NCBI GenBank assembly: GCA_028281535.1
Contig: JANQJS010000051.1
Coordinates: 1-64,000 of the forward strand
Direction of reading: 5' to 3'
DNA: 64,000 bases
From: Sedimentisphaerales bacterium
GTDB lineage: Bacteria > Planctomycetota > Phycisphaerae > Sedimentisphaerales > SM23-30
Below are positions 38,679 through 48,376 of the stretch, one piece after another; the stretch's first letter is position 1, and each line of letters starts with the position of its first letter. A program made the translations under genes and the position numbers. Under the pieces are notes generated by a model that was not told where the DNA came from, ran no database searches, and saw only the letters and a list, made by a program, of their open reading frames with translations.

Positions 38679-39722
38679 CTATTTTACGACTGGCACCGCA
38701 ATCTGTTCGATAGTTTTTTCCACACCTTCCAAAACGATTGCCATACGATCATAAACTAGCTTATCTGGGGTATCTTCCTCTGTATGATAATATTGATAGC
38801 GAAAGGGGGCTGTATCCGTAATCATAATCGCGGGATAACCCACTTGCCAAAACGACCAATGATCGGACCAGCCCACACCAGGAATACCAGACACTAACGC
38901 AGCACCTTCACTGGGAAAATCACAATTCTGTCGAAAATGCTTAATAACTTGTCGCAACTGCTTACGAGATTTCACATTACTGATAAATCCCACAAAATTA
39001 CCTGTGGAAGGATAAAACAAACTAAATGGAAATGGATACCGCTGAGAATTTTTTTCATCAGTATAATAGCCAATCGTCTCTAAAGACAACATCAGGATAA
39101 TCAGATCATTATCTTGTCGACATTGCTTTGCATAAACCAGGCTCCCCATATTTTCTGTATGAAAGTGTGGTGGCTCCTCATTCACAAATGCCACAAAACG
39201 AATCGTTTTTTCAAATTCTTTTTTGGATAATTCACGGGCGATTGCAAGCATCCCAGCAACACCTGATCCATTATCATTAGCAGCAGGGCAATCCATTACA
39301 CTATCATAATGCGCTCCAACGACTAAAATCTCCTCTGGGGCTACACTCCCTTTCATTTCAGCAATAATATTATCACAATCTTGCTTATTTACCTCAAACG
39401 TTTGTCGTATAACATCCAATTGACATTTTTCAAACTCGCTACTAATCCAATCGGATGCCTGTTTAAGTTTTTTGGGTGCAAAGACATTACGATCCCCTAT
39501 GTCAATGGCAAGAATTTTCACATCTCGACGTGTTTGCTCTTCTATTATTTTTTGTCGTGTTTTCATTACCGCTAGAGGGCCCTGATAACTCTTACCTGGC
39601 ATCCACATTAATGCGATATAGGCAATGAATATGAAAACCATTAGAATAATAAATAATATTAATAAACGCTTCGCGGCAGCTTTATTGATAATCTCGAATT
39701 TTATTTTGGATGATTTTTTCAC
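38679..39722 (-). CDS. M28 family peptidase (membrane-anchored)
   Basis: N-terminal TM; 'ILVVGAHYDSVMDCPAANDNGSGVAGMLAIARELS', 'IRFVAFVNEEPPHF'. Confidence 0.9.
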   Translation of the reverse strand: MKKSSKIKFEIINKAAAKRLLILFIILMVFIFIAYIALMWMPGKSYQGPLAVMKTRQKIIEEQTRRDVKILAIDIGDRNVFAPKKLKQASDWISSEFEKCQLDVIRQTFEVNKQDCDNIIAEMKGSVAPEEILVVGAHYDSVMDCPAANDNGSGVAGMLAIARELSKKEFEKTIRFVAFVNEEPPHFHTENMGSLVYAKQCRQDNDLIILMLSLETIGYYTDEKNSQRYPFPFSLFYPSTGNFVGFISNVKSRKQLRQVIKHFRQNCDFPSEGAALVSGIPGVGWSDHWSFWQVGYPAIMITDTAPFRYQYYHTEEDTPDKLVYDRMAIVLEGVEKTIEQIAVPVVK

Positions 39723-39762
39723 GCCATATTCCCTAAACTACATAATTTTAGGGATGTATCAT

Positions 39763-40476
39763 TTAAAAAATCAAATCATATCCAACATAAAATATTAAAA
39801 TGTCAATTAACGCATGCCCAACCCACGCTCCGACCAGGGATTGCTGCTTTTGGATTTGCCAGCACCAAAATGATCCACCAAACCAAACTAATGTGCCAAA
39901 AATAAAAGCTCCAGGCACAGATACAAATTGCCCAAGAATCACATAATGATGTGCCGCAAACGCTAAACCGGCTAAAACAATTGCCCATTTTGTGGATATC
40001 AATTTAGACAATCGTCCGTAAACGTACCATCGCCAGTAATATTCTTCCAATAAAGAATGAATTAAACTTATAAATATCCCAAAAAGAATATAATGATTCA
40101 TAATACCAAAAGATTCGACCTTTAACTTAATCGGCTCACGAAACTCCTGGAGATAACCACCAATCGGCGTAAACTTATACAACACTACCGCAAAAACAAA
40201 AACAGCCCCTCCAGTAATTAAGCCAAACGGTATGACTCGCAAATGGTGTTTTAAACTGTATGCTTTTGAAACGAGTTTATTTTTCTCAATGACCAAGATT
40301 GCAATAATAGGCCACACCAGAGTAAATACTTTTGTTGAGGTATAAAGTATATTGGCAAATGTCGTTCCTGAAAAAAAGACAAAGTAAAACAGTGAAGAGA
40401 TTAAAGGTAATACCATGGCTGGAATGACACAAAATGCAACCTTTGATCGATCTTTAGTTAATTCAGACATCACCAA
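39763..40476 (-). CDS. CPBP family intramembrane metalloprotease
   Basis: 'LIHSLLEEYYWRWYVYGRL', 'AFAAHHYVIL'. Confidence 0.88.
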   Translation of the reverse strand: MVMSELTKDRSKVAFCVIPAMVLPLISSLFYFVFFSGTTFANILYTSTKVFTLVWPIIAILVIEKNKLVSKAYSLKHHLRVIPFGLITGGAVFVFAVVLYKFTPIGGYLQEFREPIKLKVESFGIMNHYILFGIFISLIHSLLEEYYWRWYVYGRLSKLISTKWAIVLAGLAFAAHHYVILGQFVSVPGAFIFGTLVWFGGSFWCWQIQKQQSLVGAWVGHALIDILIFYVGYDLIF

Positions 40477-40486
40477 TCCCCATACG

Positions 40487-41086
40487 TTAAATATCTACTC
40501 CTAAAGATTTCAATTCTGTCACCAATTGTGTAAGGTGACCATAAACGATTCCATGCATGCCTACATTTTTTGCCCCTGCAATATTCTCCACTTTGTCATC
40601 AATAAAAACGGCTTGATTTGGCTTAATTTGTAATTGCTCTAAGCACAATTCATAAATCTGAGATTCTGGTTTAATGCTGTTTTCATAACAGGAAAATATT
40701 TTCACGTCAAAATATTCTGGATGGAATTTATTAAATTGCTTAGCAGCAGCAACCTCCGTATTTGAAAGAAATCCTACCTTATAAGATTTTCCTAATTGGT
40801 AAGCTAAATGATAGACTTCTTTCCGATGGGATAAAGCCTCTCTAAACGCACTTTCCCATAATGCCCCTTCAGGAGTTTGACAATTTAATTCAGAACAGAT
40901 AGATTCCCAAAATTGCTCTTCCGATATTTTTCCACGTTGAAAATCTGGTTTAAACTTTGGAATTTCCTGAGATAACAACTCTTCAGACACACCTAACTTC
41001 TGCGAACAAACGGCTAGTACACCCGGATCTGGATCATCTATTAATACCCCACCCCAATCAAAAATAACAGCTTTTATTTCAACGAT
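40487..41086 (-). CDS. HAD family hydrolase, N-terminally extended relative to the ORF track; AUC start proposed
   Basis: The same frame continues upstream of the listed start: I-V-E-IKAVIFDWGGVLIDDPDPGVLAVCSQKLGVSEELLSQ..., which restores HAD motif I (DWGGV). An in-frame TAG at 41098-41096 bounds the extension. Confidence 0.85.
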   Translation of the reverse strand: MVEIKAVIFDWGGVLIDDPDPGVLAVCSQKLGVSEELLSQEIPKFKPDFQRGKISEEQFWESICSELNCQTPEGALWESAFREALSHRKEVYHLAYQLGKSYKVGFLSNTEVAAAKQFNKFHPEYFDVKIFSCYENSIKPESQIYELCLEQLQIKPNQAVFIDDKVENIAGAKNVGMHGIVYGHLTQLVTELKSLGVDI

Positions 41087-41106
41087 GATTCGTTCCTATC
41101 ACCATA

Positions 41107-41688
41107 TTAAGCACTAAAATATGCAGGCTCATTACCTGGCTTCCATTTAATATTACAACCCATACTGGGAATTTGTTTCTCTGCCGCTGACTGTCCGGCA
41201 AGCAAAGCATCCAGTGCTCCACGTAAGTCTTTGCCTGTGACAGGAACATCCGATTTTGGTCGAGAATCATCTAATTGACCACGGTAAAACAGTTTTAATT
41301 CGCCATCAAACAAAAAGAAATCTGGTGTACAAGCAGCATTGTATGCCTTAGCAACCTCTTGTGTTTCATCGTAAAGGTAGGGAAAGGTATATCCTGCATT
41401 TTGAGATTCTTCAGCCATTTTTTCTGGACTATCCGCTGGATGTGTATCAACATTATTCGCATTGATCGCAACAACACCAATATCTTTAGCCTGATACTCT
41501 TTGGCAAGCTTGGCAATTTCTTCACGAACATGAATCACATAAGGACAATGATTACACATAAAAATCACCAACAATCCTTTTTTGCCTTTAAAGTCATCAC
41601 GATAGACCATATAGCCATCAGTTTGTGGAAGTTCGAAATCAGGTGCCTCAGTACCAAGCGATAACATGGTAGATGGTGTCAGAACCAT
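41107..41688 (-). CDS. Thioredoxin-like/redoxin family protein
   Basis: 'APDFELPQTDGYMVYRDDFKGKKGLLVIFMCNHCPYVIHVREEIAKLAKEY'. Confidence 0.9.
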   Translation of the reverse strand: MVLTPSTMLSLGTEAPDFELPQTDGYMVYRDDFKGKKGLLVIFMCNHCPYVIHVREEIAKLAKEYQAKDIGVVAINANNVDTHPADSPEKMAEESQNAGYTFPYLYDETQEVAKAYNAACTPDFFLFDGELKLFYRGQLDDSRPKSDVPVTGKDLRGALDALLAGQSAAEKQIPSMGCNIKWKPGNEPAYFSA

Positions 41689-41774
41689 AATGCGTCTCCT
41701 TTTGCTTGTAGTGTTGAAATGCTTATCGATAGATATATTAGGCGAATGTATGACAGTTGTCCAGTATGAGTTTG

Positions 41775-42551
41775 TTACTCACCCAAATGACGAATCATGC
41801 CAATCTTACGCTGGACAATTAAATCGGCTTTGCGTTTTTCGCCGTCACTTTCTAAAGCATAATCCACATCCATCACTTCAATAAATTCAGAGGTATACTC
41901 TTTCAATATTCCTGAATACTCGACAACCTGATCGCCTTTCATCATTTCAAGCACAACTCGCTTGCCAATATGCCGCTCTAAAATAGGATCAAACGCATTT
42001 GAGCCTGAATCAATCAACTCCGATTTCATTTGATTCACATATTTATCCTGTTTGGTCAAGACGGCACCTGCAGGAGATGCTTTTTTCGCTTGCGCCAGGA
42101 CAACATTCACGATCTCCAATATCGAATCACGCAATGTGGTAAAGATATTTCGAATCTTTCGTCTCATGACCTTAGTGGCTGGAGGATGATATGTACTCTC
42201 CAAATCCCTTTCTCGTAATTTTTGCATCTCGGGAGTCAACTGATCATGAAAACGAAGCAAAGCACGCATAGAAGAGTATTCAGACTTATAAAAAATATAA
42301 CTTCCCTCAATATGACCTTCAGCATCCGTTTTTTTCTGCTGATAGGTTAATTCTAACCCCGTATGTTCCACATGGAACATTCCCCAGATTATTTTTCCTG
42401 TAATCTGCTCAACTGTGACAATAAATTTGCTAAAATCCTTCAGGCAGCGATCCCGACTACGTCTTTGAATGAAAACACCCAACAAAGTAGATACAATAAT
42501 AAAAAGCAAAGTAAGCATCAGGGCATTATCTAACATGACGACAATCTCCAA
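41775..42551 (-). CDS. Hypothetical protein with N-terminal TM segment
   Basis: Single N-terminal hydrophobic stretch, then a soluble region 'HIGKRVVLEMMKGDQVVEYSGILKEYTSEFIEVMDVDYAL'. Confidence 0.65.
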   Translation of the reverse strand: MEIVVMLDNALMLTLLFIIVSTLLGVFIQRRSRDRCLKDFSKFIVTVEQITGKIIWGMFHVEHTGLELTYQQKKTDAEGHIEGSYIFYKSEYSSMRALLRFHDQLTPEMQKLRERDLESTYHPPATKVMRRKIRNIFTTLRDSILEIVNVVLAQAKKASPAGAVLTKQDKYVNQMKSELIDSGSNAFDPILERHIGKRVVLEMMKGDQVVEYSGILKEYTSEFIEVMDVDYALESDGEKRKADLIVQRKIGMIRHLGE

Positions 42552-42584
42552 TCATATAGTACGAACACATATTATCTTGCCCCA

Positions 42585-43466
42585 TTACTCAGGTTTACCA
42601 GCAATCGGTACTGGCAATGGTGAACGTACATGCAAATCTCTTTGAGGAAAAGGAATTTCGATATTATTTTCACGAAAGGCATGCACAATCGCACAATTTA
42701 ACTCACTTTGCACATTATAAATTCGCGTAGGATCATTGATCCATGCCAATAATTTCATATCCCAGCTAGAATCACCGAAATTGGTCAATAAAACCTCAGG
42801 TTCAGGCGATTTTAGCACTTCATTATTGTCCTCTGCCACTTTCTTCATGGTACTTTTCACAAGCTCTAAATCACTGCTATAGGAAACACCGACTTTGACT
42901 TCAGTACGCACTTTTCGTTGACCATGAGACCAATTGATGACAGTCCCAGAAACAAACTGTTCATTCGGCACAATGATAGAAATATTGTCTGGTGTTTTTA
43001 TCGTCGTGGCACGCATATTAATTTCAGTAACATCACCCAATTCGTTAGCAACAGTGATTCGGTCACCCACTTTGATTGGGCGTCCAAAAAGAAGCACCAA
43101 CCCTGCAAAAATATTCGCGGTAATTCCCTGGAGTCCAAAACCAATACCCACCGAAAGAAAACCAAAAATGACCGTCAAACCAGATAAATCAATACCAATG
43201 AATTGAAATGCAATCAAAGCTCCAATCATGAGCATGATATAGTGAGACACTCTAACGATCACATAATGGACACCTTGGTCCACTTGAAATTTATTAAGCG
43301 GCCTACCAATTAATACTTTGGAGATAAATTTGGATAGGAAAGAAAAAACAACTACCAGAATGAGAAAGGTCATCAGCGAATAGACTGTGACCGACGTATC
43401 GTTGATTTTAAAGATTTCAAACGCTAGATATTTATCAAGCGACTGGATCATCTCACTAAAACTCAT
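42585..43466 (-). CDS. MscS family mechanosensitive ion channel
   Basis: 'FGLQGITANIFAGLVLLFGRPIKVGDRITVANELGDVTEINMRATTIKTPDNISIIVPNEQFVSGTVINWS'. Confidence 0.95.
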   Translation of the reverse strand: MSFSEMIQSLDKYLAFEIFKINDTSVTVYSLMTFLILVVVFSFLSKFISKVLIGRPLNKFQVDQGVHYVIVRVSHYIMLMIGALIAFQFIGIDLSGLTVIFGFLSVGIGFGLQGITANIFAGLVLLFGRPIKVGDRITVANELGDVTEINMRATTIKTPDNISIIVPNEQFVSGTVINWSHGQRKVRTEVKVGVSYSSDLELVKSTMKKVAEDNNEVLKSPEPEVLLTNFGDSSWDMKLLAWINDPTRIYNVQSELNCAIVHAFRENNIEIPFPQRDLHVRSPLPVPIAGKPE

Positions 43467-43535
43467 GCGAACTCCTTTCGCTAAAATTTAAGATTTAACT
43501 TATTTTAGCAAATGGCAAGAAGATTTCCATAAGTT

Positions 43536-46500
43536 TTAATTTAGTAACCAGTTCGATGAGAGAACCGAAAAATCGATCAGATTAAATTTACCATCACCAC
43601 CCTCAGGGCCTATGTCATGAATCGAAGCACCATGCTTAAGCCACTCAGAAACATAGTTTGCTAATTCGCTTGGCTGTTGCTGGCTTAGAATTGAAAAATC
43701 AAACATATTTATCACACCATCACCAAATTGAGGATAAAAATCATAGTTCAAAGTCTCTGATAGCCAATTTTCACTTAAAACAATTAAATCATCCAATCCT
43801 ATTCCATCTGGGCAAGATAACTCCATCGGTAATCTCTGCCATGATAATTTTGGATAATTCCCCTCACATAGATACCAAATATCTTCTGTACCATTAGACA
43901 TCTCACCGATAAAATCCCACCCCGCATTAAGGTAAGTACTTAATTCTTGCATTTCTTGTGTTGTTTTTCCTACGCCTGAATCACTAAAGATTTTCCCTGA
44001 TGTTTCTTTGTCCCAAAACGAATTGACCGTTGTACCTTGTGATTGAATATCAACAAAACCACTTGGAAAACCACTACCACTAATTTGACCTGAACTATAG
44101 CAATTTATAATATCACCGCCATTATAACCAATAAACCCTGCGATAGCACTATTTCCAGTAGAAAACACATCAACATGGCTATAACAATTTCTTATTTCAC
44201 CATCGTTAAATCCTATAAATCCAGCAAAACGATAATCAGTCCCAGTAACAACCCCCTTAGCATAACAATTCTGAAGACTACTGGAACTCCCCCCTATAAA
44301 ACCGCCTGTGCTGTTATCTCCTGAAACGATGCTATCACTATAGCAATTCCTTATAATAGCAGAATCCGATCGGCCAATAAGACCACCTACATTCTGCGTT
44401 CCAACAACTGTACTTTCGGCATAACAATCAATAATTGACTGATTGAAATTCCAACCAATCAATCCACCTACGACATTATTTCCAGTAACATTACATTTTG
44501 AATAACAATTAATTACATGAGAACGATTTTTCCCAATTAATCCTCCGACTTGACCTGGAAACGAAGCATTCGCTGCAGGATAAACACTTCCAATAGCATA
44601 ACAATTTTTAACTTCTTTAGATGATCCACTAGATGACCCAATTAGTCCTCCAGCTAGGGATTGGGTAAAAACGACTTCACTAGAACTCCAGCAATCTATA
44701 ACATCACCAAAGGTCCAACCAACAATTCCTCCCACAACATTCTGTCCTTTAACCTTTAAAGAAGCTGAACAATTCTTTATGGTAGTATTGTCTTCTGCAA
44801 GCCCTACAAGACCACCAGTTGCTTCACCACCTTCTATATAACCATTATTCACATGACAGTTATCTAAACTTCCACGTATTAGATGACCGACAATTGCACC
44901 GACTTCATCGACATTGCTAGTCGGACCTGTGCCAATAATGATGTTTGGTTCAATTAATGTTACATTTTTTATCATCACGTCATTATCACTAACTACTCCA
45001 AATAATCCATAGTTTGCAATGTGACTTTCATCATAATAATATGTAAAATTAGATATTGAATGAAAATTGCCATCAAATACTCCTTTAAACGGCTCATATC
45101 CATCTTCATCATTACCAATAATATTGTAATTCGTTCCTGTTATTCCAGACATATCAATATCTGCCATAAGTATAAAATGCTTATCCCAATCATCTTCGAA
45201 AATTCCAATCCAATTCATTTGAGATGATGTCCAAATTTGAAATGGATTATTTTCTGTACCATCGCCACCACCATAATTCGGATCCGCCTGTTCGCCCAGT
45301 GATGGTGTTAATAATAACGCATCATGGGCATTAACTAATCCCCATCCATAAAAACTATTTTTTCCGATGGTACCTAAATCTATACAAGATTTTTTTAGAA
45401 TGTTTTCAACTTGTTCTACGGGAACTTGTTTATTTTTCGAGAATATTAATGCAGCAACACCAGCGGCATAAGGCGAAGCAAATGAGGTACCAGAAGATAA
45501 AACATAATCTCCTTCTGGATTCCAACCATCAGCGCCTGTTCTATCAGTTGTATAAATATCTTCTCCTGGAGCTACATAATCAATTCCCGAACCATAATTA
45601 CTAAAATCTGCTTTTATTCCCCGGTTATTAATAGCTCCAATGGCATTCACTGAAGGTAATGATGCAGGATAATCAATATCTGTATCACTATTATTTCCTG
45701 CGCTTGCAAAGTGAATAATGCCATTATCGCGTAATTCCTGGTATTTATTTGCAATTGCACTCGAGGTGAATCCATAATAATTACTATTATTCGTTACTTT
45801 CGCCCCAATCGTTTGAGCCCAGTTTAACGCATCAACAGTCCAGCTTGCATAAGACCACCATGCACCACTTTCATCCGTCGTCCTAAAAGCTCGCGCGGAA
45901 GCAATCTTACATACCGGAGCAATTCCTGTCGTACCTAAAGCATTATTGATCGTAGCTGACACACAACCCGCAACGGGGGTGCCATGGTTATCATACTGAT
46001 TCACAGGCCCACCATCATTTGAAAGATCATCAGTAAAATCATTACCTGGTATTTGATTAATGTCAGGATGATCTTGCTGCACACCTGTATCTAAAATAAC
46101 CACAATAATATTAGGATCACCGGTTGTAATATCCCATGCTTCTGGCCCATCCATATCTATATCTACAATACCACCATCCTGGCCCGTGTTATGGAGTCCC
46201 CAGGAATTTGAAAACTCAGTATCATTAGGAATAAAAGAACTTCGTCCAGTAAATAACATGTCTGGTTGAGAAAATTTAATTTCTGGTAATAATGCTAGTT
46301 GATTTGCAAGTGATAACACATCATATCCACTCTTACTCTGTGTTTTTAAATAATAGACACCTGACATGTTATTCCATTTTTCATAAATTATTTGTCCAGC
46401 AATATAATCATTTATGATTTCATAAGCCTGGTGTTTATCAACATTATCATTAAAACCGACGATGATCCAGGGAGAGACAATGAGCATTTCATTATTTGCC

Positions 46501-46850
46501 ATTTTGAATATTGGAGAAATAAAGTCGACTGTTGGTTGCAAACTTAAACTTGTTACCGAGTTTTGCAATTGAATTGTGTTTGTATTTTGTAATTGCTGAT
46601 TGCCCATGATATGCCAACTATCAATGGGACAAGTAATTGTCGATGTCGTCATACCACAATCATGCATGTTCATTTGGAATTCATCTAATGAGATATTCGG
46701 CGACTTTAGAACAGCAACATCATGAGGGTGAAGTTGTATTGGAACACTTTCTTTATAATGGTAATAGACATAACTATTTTGCCCGCTTGATAGTTGCGAA
46801 ATAGTTAAGACGATTATAAATATCCACCGACACTGCATTTTCCAACTCAT
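43536..46850 (-). CDS. S8 (subtilisin-like) serine peptidase with GLUG repeats and dockerin-like C-terminus
   Basis: Triad motifs VVILDTGVQQDHPD, DNHGTPVAGCVSA, SSGTSFASPYAAGVAAL; repeated 'VGGLIG.N.S.V.NCYS...V.G'; tail 'DGIGLDDLIVLSENWL...GDGVINMFDFSILS...GDGKFNLIDFSVLSSNWLLN'. Confidence 0.92.
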   Translation of the reverse strand: MSWKMQCRWIFIIVLTISQLSSGQNSYVYYHYKESVPIQLHPHDVAVLKSPNISLDEFQMNMHDCGMTTSTITCPIDSWHIMGNQQLQNTNTIQLQNSVTSLSLQPTVDFISPIFKMANNEMLIVSPWIIVGFNDNVDKHQAYEIINDYIAGQIIYEKWNNMSGVYYLKTQSKSGYDVLSLANQLALLPEIKFSQPDMLFTGRSSFIPNDTEFSNSWGLHNTGQDGGIVDIDMDGPEAWDITTGDPNIIVVILDTGVQQDHPDINQIPGNDFTDDLSNDGGPVNQYDNHGTPVAGCVSATINNALGTTGIAPVCKIASARAFRTTDESGAWWSYASWTVDALNWAQTIGAKVTNNSNYYGFTSSAIANKYQELRDNGIIHFASAGNNSDTDIDYPASLPSVNAIGAINNRGIKADFSNYGSGIDYVAPGEDIYTTDRTGADGWNPEGDYVLSSGTSFASPYAAGVAALIFSKNKQVPVEQVENILKKSCIDLGTIGKNSFYGWGLVNAHDALLLTPSLGEQADPNYGGGDGTENNPFQIWTSSQMNWIGIFEDDWDKHFILMADIDMSGITGTNYNIIGNDEDGYEPFKGVFDGNFHSISNFTYYYDESHIANYGLFGVVSDNDVMIKNVTLIEPNIIIGTGPTSNVDEVGAIVGHLIRGSLDNCHVNNGYIEGGEATGGLVGLAEDNTTIKNCSASLKVKGQNVVGGIVGWTFGDVIDCWSSSEVVFTQSLAGGLIGSSSGSSKEVKNCYAIGSVYPAANASFPGQVGGLIGKNRSHVINCYSKCNVTGNNVVGGLIGWNFNQSIIDCYAESTVVGTQNVGGLIGRSDSAIIRNCYSDSIVSGDNSTGGFIGGSSSSLQNCYAKGVVTGTDYRFAGFIGFNDGEIRNCYSHVDVFSTGNSAIAGFIGYNGGDIINCYSSGQISGSGFPSGFVDIQSQGTTVNSFWDKETSGKIFSDSGVGKTTQEMQELSTYLNAGWDFIGEMSNGTEDIWYLCEGNYPKLSWQRLPMELSCPDGIGLDDLIVLSENWLSETLNYDFYPQFGDGVINMFDFSILSQQQPSELANYVSEWLKHGASIHDIGPEGGDGKFNLIDFSVLSSNWLLN

Positions 46851-46986
46851 AGTAAACTCGATCTAATTAACTTGATATATTCCCTACTCACACCCAATGA
46901 ACTCAAGATTTCAAGGGCAAGAAGCCCTCATTGTACAAGGATTTACGAGGTAATTCAACTTCAATCCCTAACACCACTTAGCAAGC

Positions 46987-48309
46987 TTAAATGTCTTTAA
47001 GGCATATATTTGCTTCTGAATTCTCTAAATCTTGTCCCGCTTGATCTAATAGCTCTTCCAGTCGTTTTAATTCTTCGGTCTGGTTGACTGGAAGTGATTC
47101 TCTTCCGAATTCATCAAGCGCGTCATGGATGCTTTTGATCGTTAATAGAGCCACATCGCAAGCTGGCTGGTAGGTGATTTTTCGGGCACTTTCTTCATCT
47201 TTGATTTCAATAAGAATCCCTGCCTGGACTAAGTCAAAAACGATTTTGCGTACCAAACGCACGGGAATGTTAAGTGCCTGCTCGATGGCTTCCACATCTT
47301 CGGGTGGCTTTTTCTCACAAAAATGCTTAATGATTCGATGAGCAATAAGCAGACTTAATTTACGCCTGTAACGAGGGCTGACTTCCAGGCAATCCTTTTC
47401 AAATTCGTAGGTTTTTACATTCTGGCAGGCAAAGGAAATTTCACCACCAAATAATATGATCACCCAACTAAACTGAAGCAAAATTAACATCAAAGGCAAT
47501 GCAGCAAAACTACCATAAATGGCATTTGCCTTTGCCATACCAACTTGTAATCCCAAATAACTGGCAATGAAAATCTGAAACATAATCCCAGCAATAATGG
47601 CCCCAATAAGCCCCGCACGCTTACTCACTTTTGTATTTGGCATCCAGTAATATATAAATGCAAACAGCACCCATATAATCAACAGTGAACATATTTTCAA
47701 TCCAACCTTAACAATAGGACCAAATGTTTGCAACCATTGGTATTTTTCCATAAAATTAGTTGTCAGCACTTGCACAGTCGCTGTTGCACTCACAGCTGTC
47801 AACATGAGTATGGGACAAATCAAAATAAATGCCAGATAATCGCCAACTTTTCTTCCGAACGTTCTTGGCTTAGTCACACCCCATATATGGTTAAAGGCAT
47901 TTTCGATATGGCCTAATACTTTAATGATAGCCCAGAACAAAAATAAAATACCAACACCTGCAATAACCCCACCGTCCGCCTGCTCAAGCATATTCTGTGA
48001 AAATTCCATGATTTTCTGAGCGGCTTGCTCCTGGCCTTCAGCCATCGACATTAACTTTTCTTGCAATTTTTCCTGTAATCCAAATCCTTTAGCAAAAGCA
48101 AATATAACAGCAAGTACAGGAACAATTGAAATCAAGGTATAAAACGTTAAGGCAGATGCTCTAAGCATACACTTGTCTTCATCAAATCCACGAATTGTCA
48201 CAAGGAGAATTTGTATTGGGCGCAATAGGTAATACTTCGCTTTAGGCAATTCTTTAAAGCGAATCCGCCATATTTCTTCTTTAGTAAATTCGAGAAATCG
48301 TTTAACCAT
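46987..48309 (-). CDS. YihY/virulence factor BrkB family membrane protein
   Basis: 'CMLRASALTFYTLISIVPVLAVIFAFAKGFGLQ', 'GGEISFACQN'. Confidence 0.9.
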   Translation of the reverse strand: MVKRFLEFTKEEIWRIRFKELPKAKYYLLRPIQILLVTIRGFDEDKCMLRASALTFYTLISIVPVLAVIFAFAKGFGLQEKLQEKLMSMAEGQEQAAQKIMEFSQNMLEQADGGVIAGVGILFLFWAIIKVLGHIENAFNHIWGVTKPRTFGRKVGDYLAFILICPILMLTAVSATATVQVLTTNFMEKYQWLQTFGPIVKVGLKICSLLIIWVLFAFIYYWMPNTKVSKRAGLIGAIIAGIMFQIFIASYLGLQVGMAKANAIYGSFAALPLMLILLQFSWVIILFGGEISFACQNVKTYEFEKDCLEVSPRYRRKLSLLIAHRIIKHFCEKKPPEDVEAIEQALNIPVRLVRKIVFDLVQAGILIEIKDEESARKITYQPACDVALLTIKSIHDALDEFGRESLPVNQTEELKRLEELLDQAGQDLENSEANICLKDI

Positions 48310-48376
48310 TTTTTATCCAGTTTTTATATTCAACTAATCAATGCAACTATTATATCATATGGATCGCCTGATTCAA

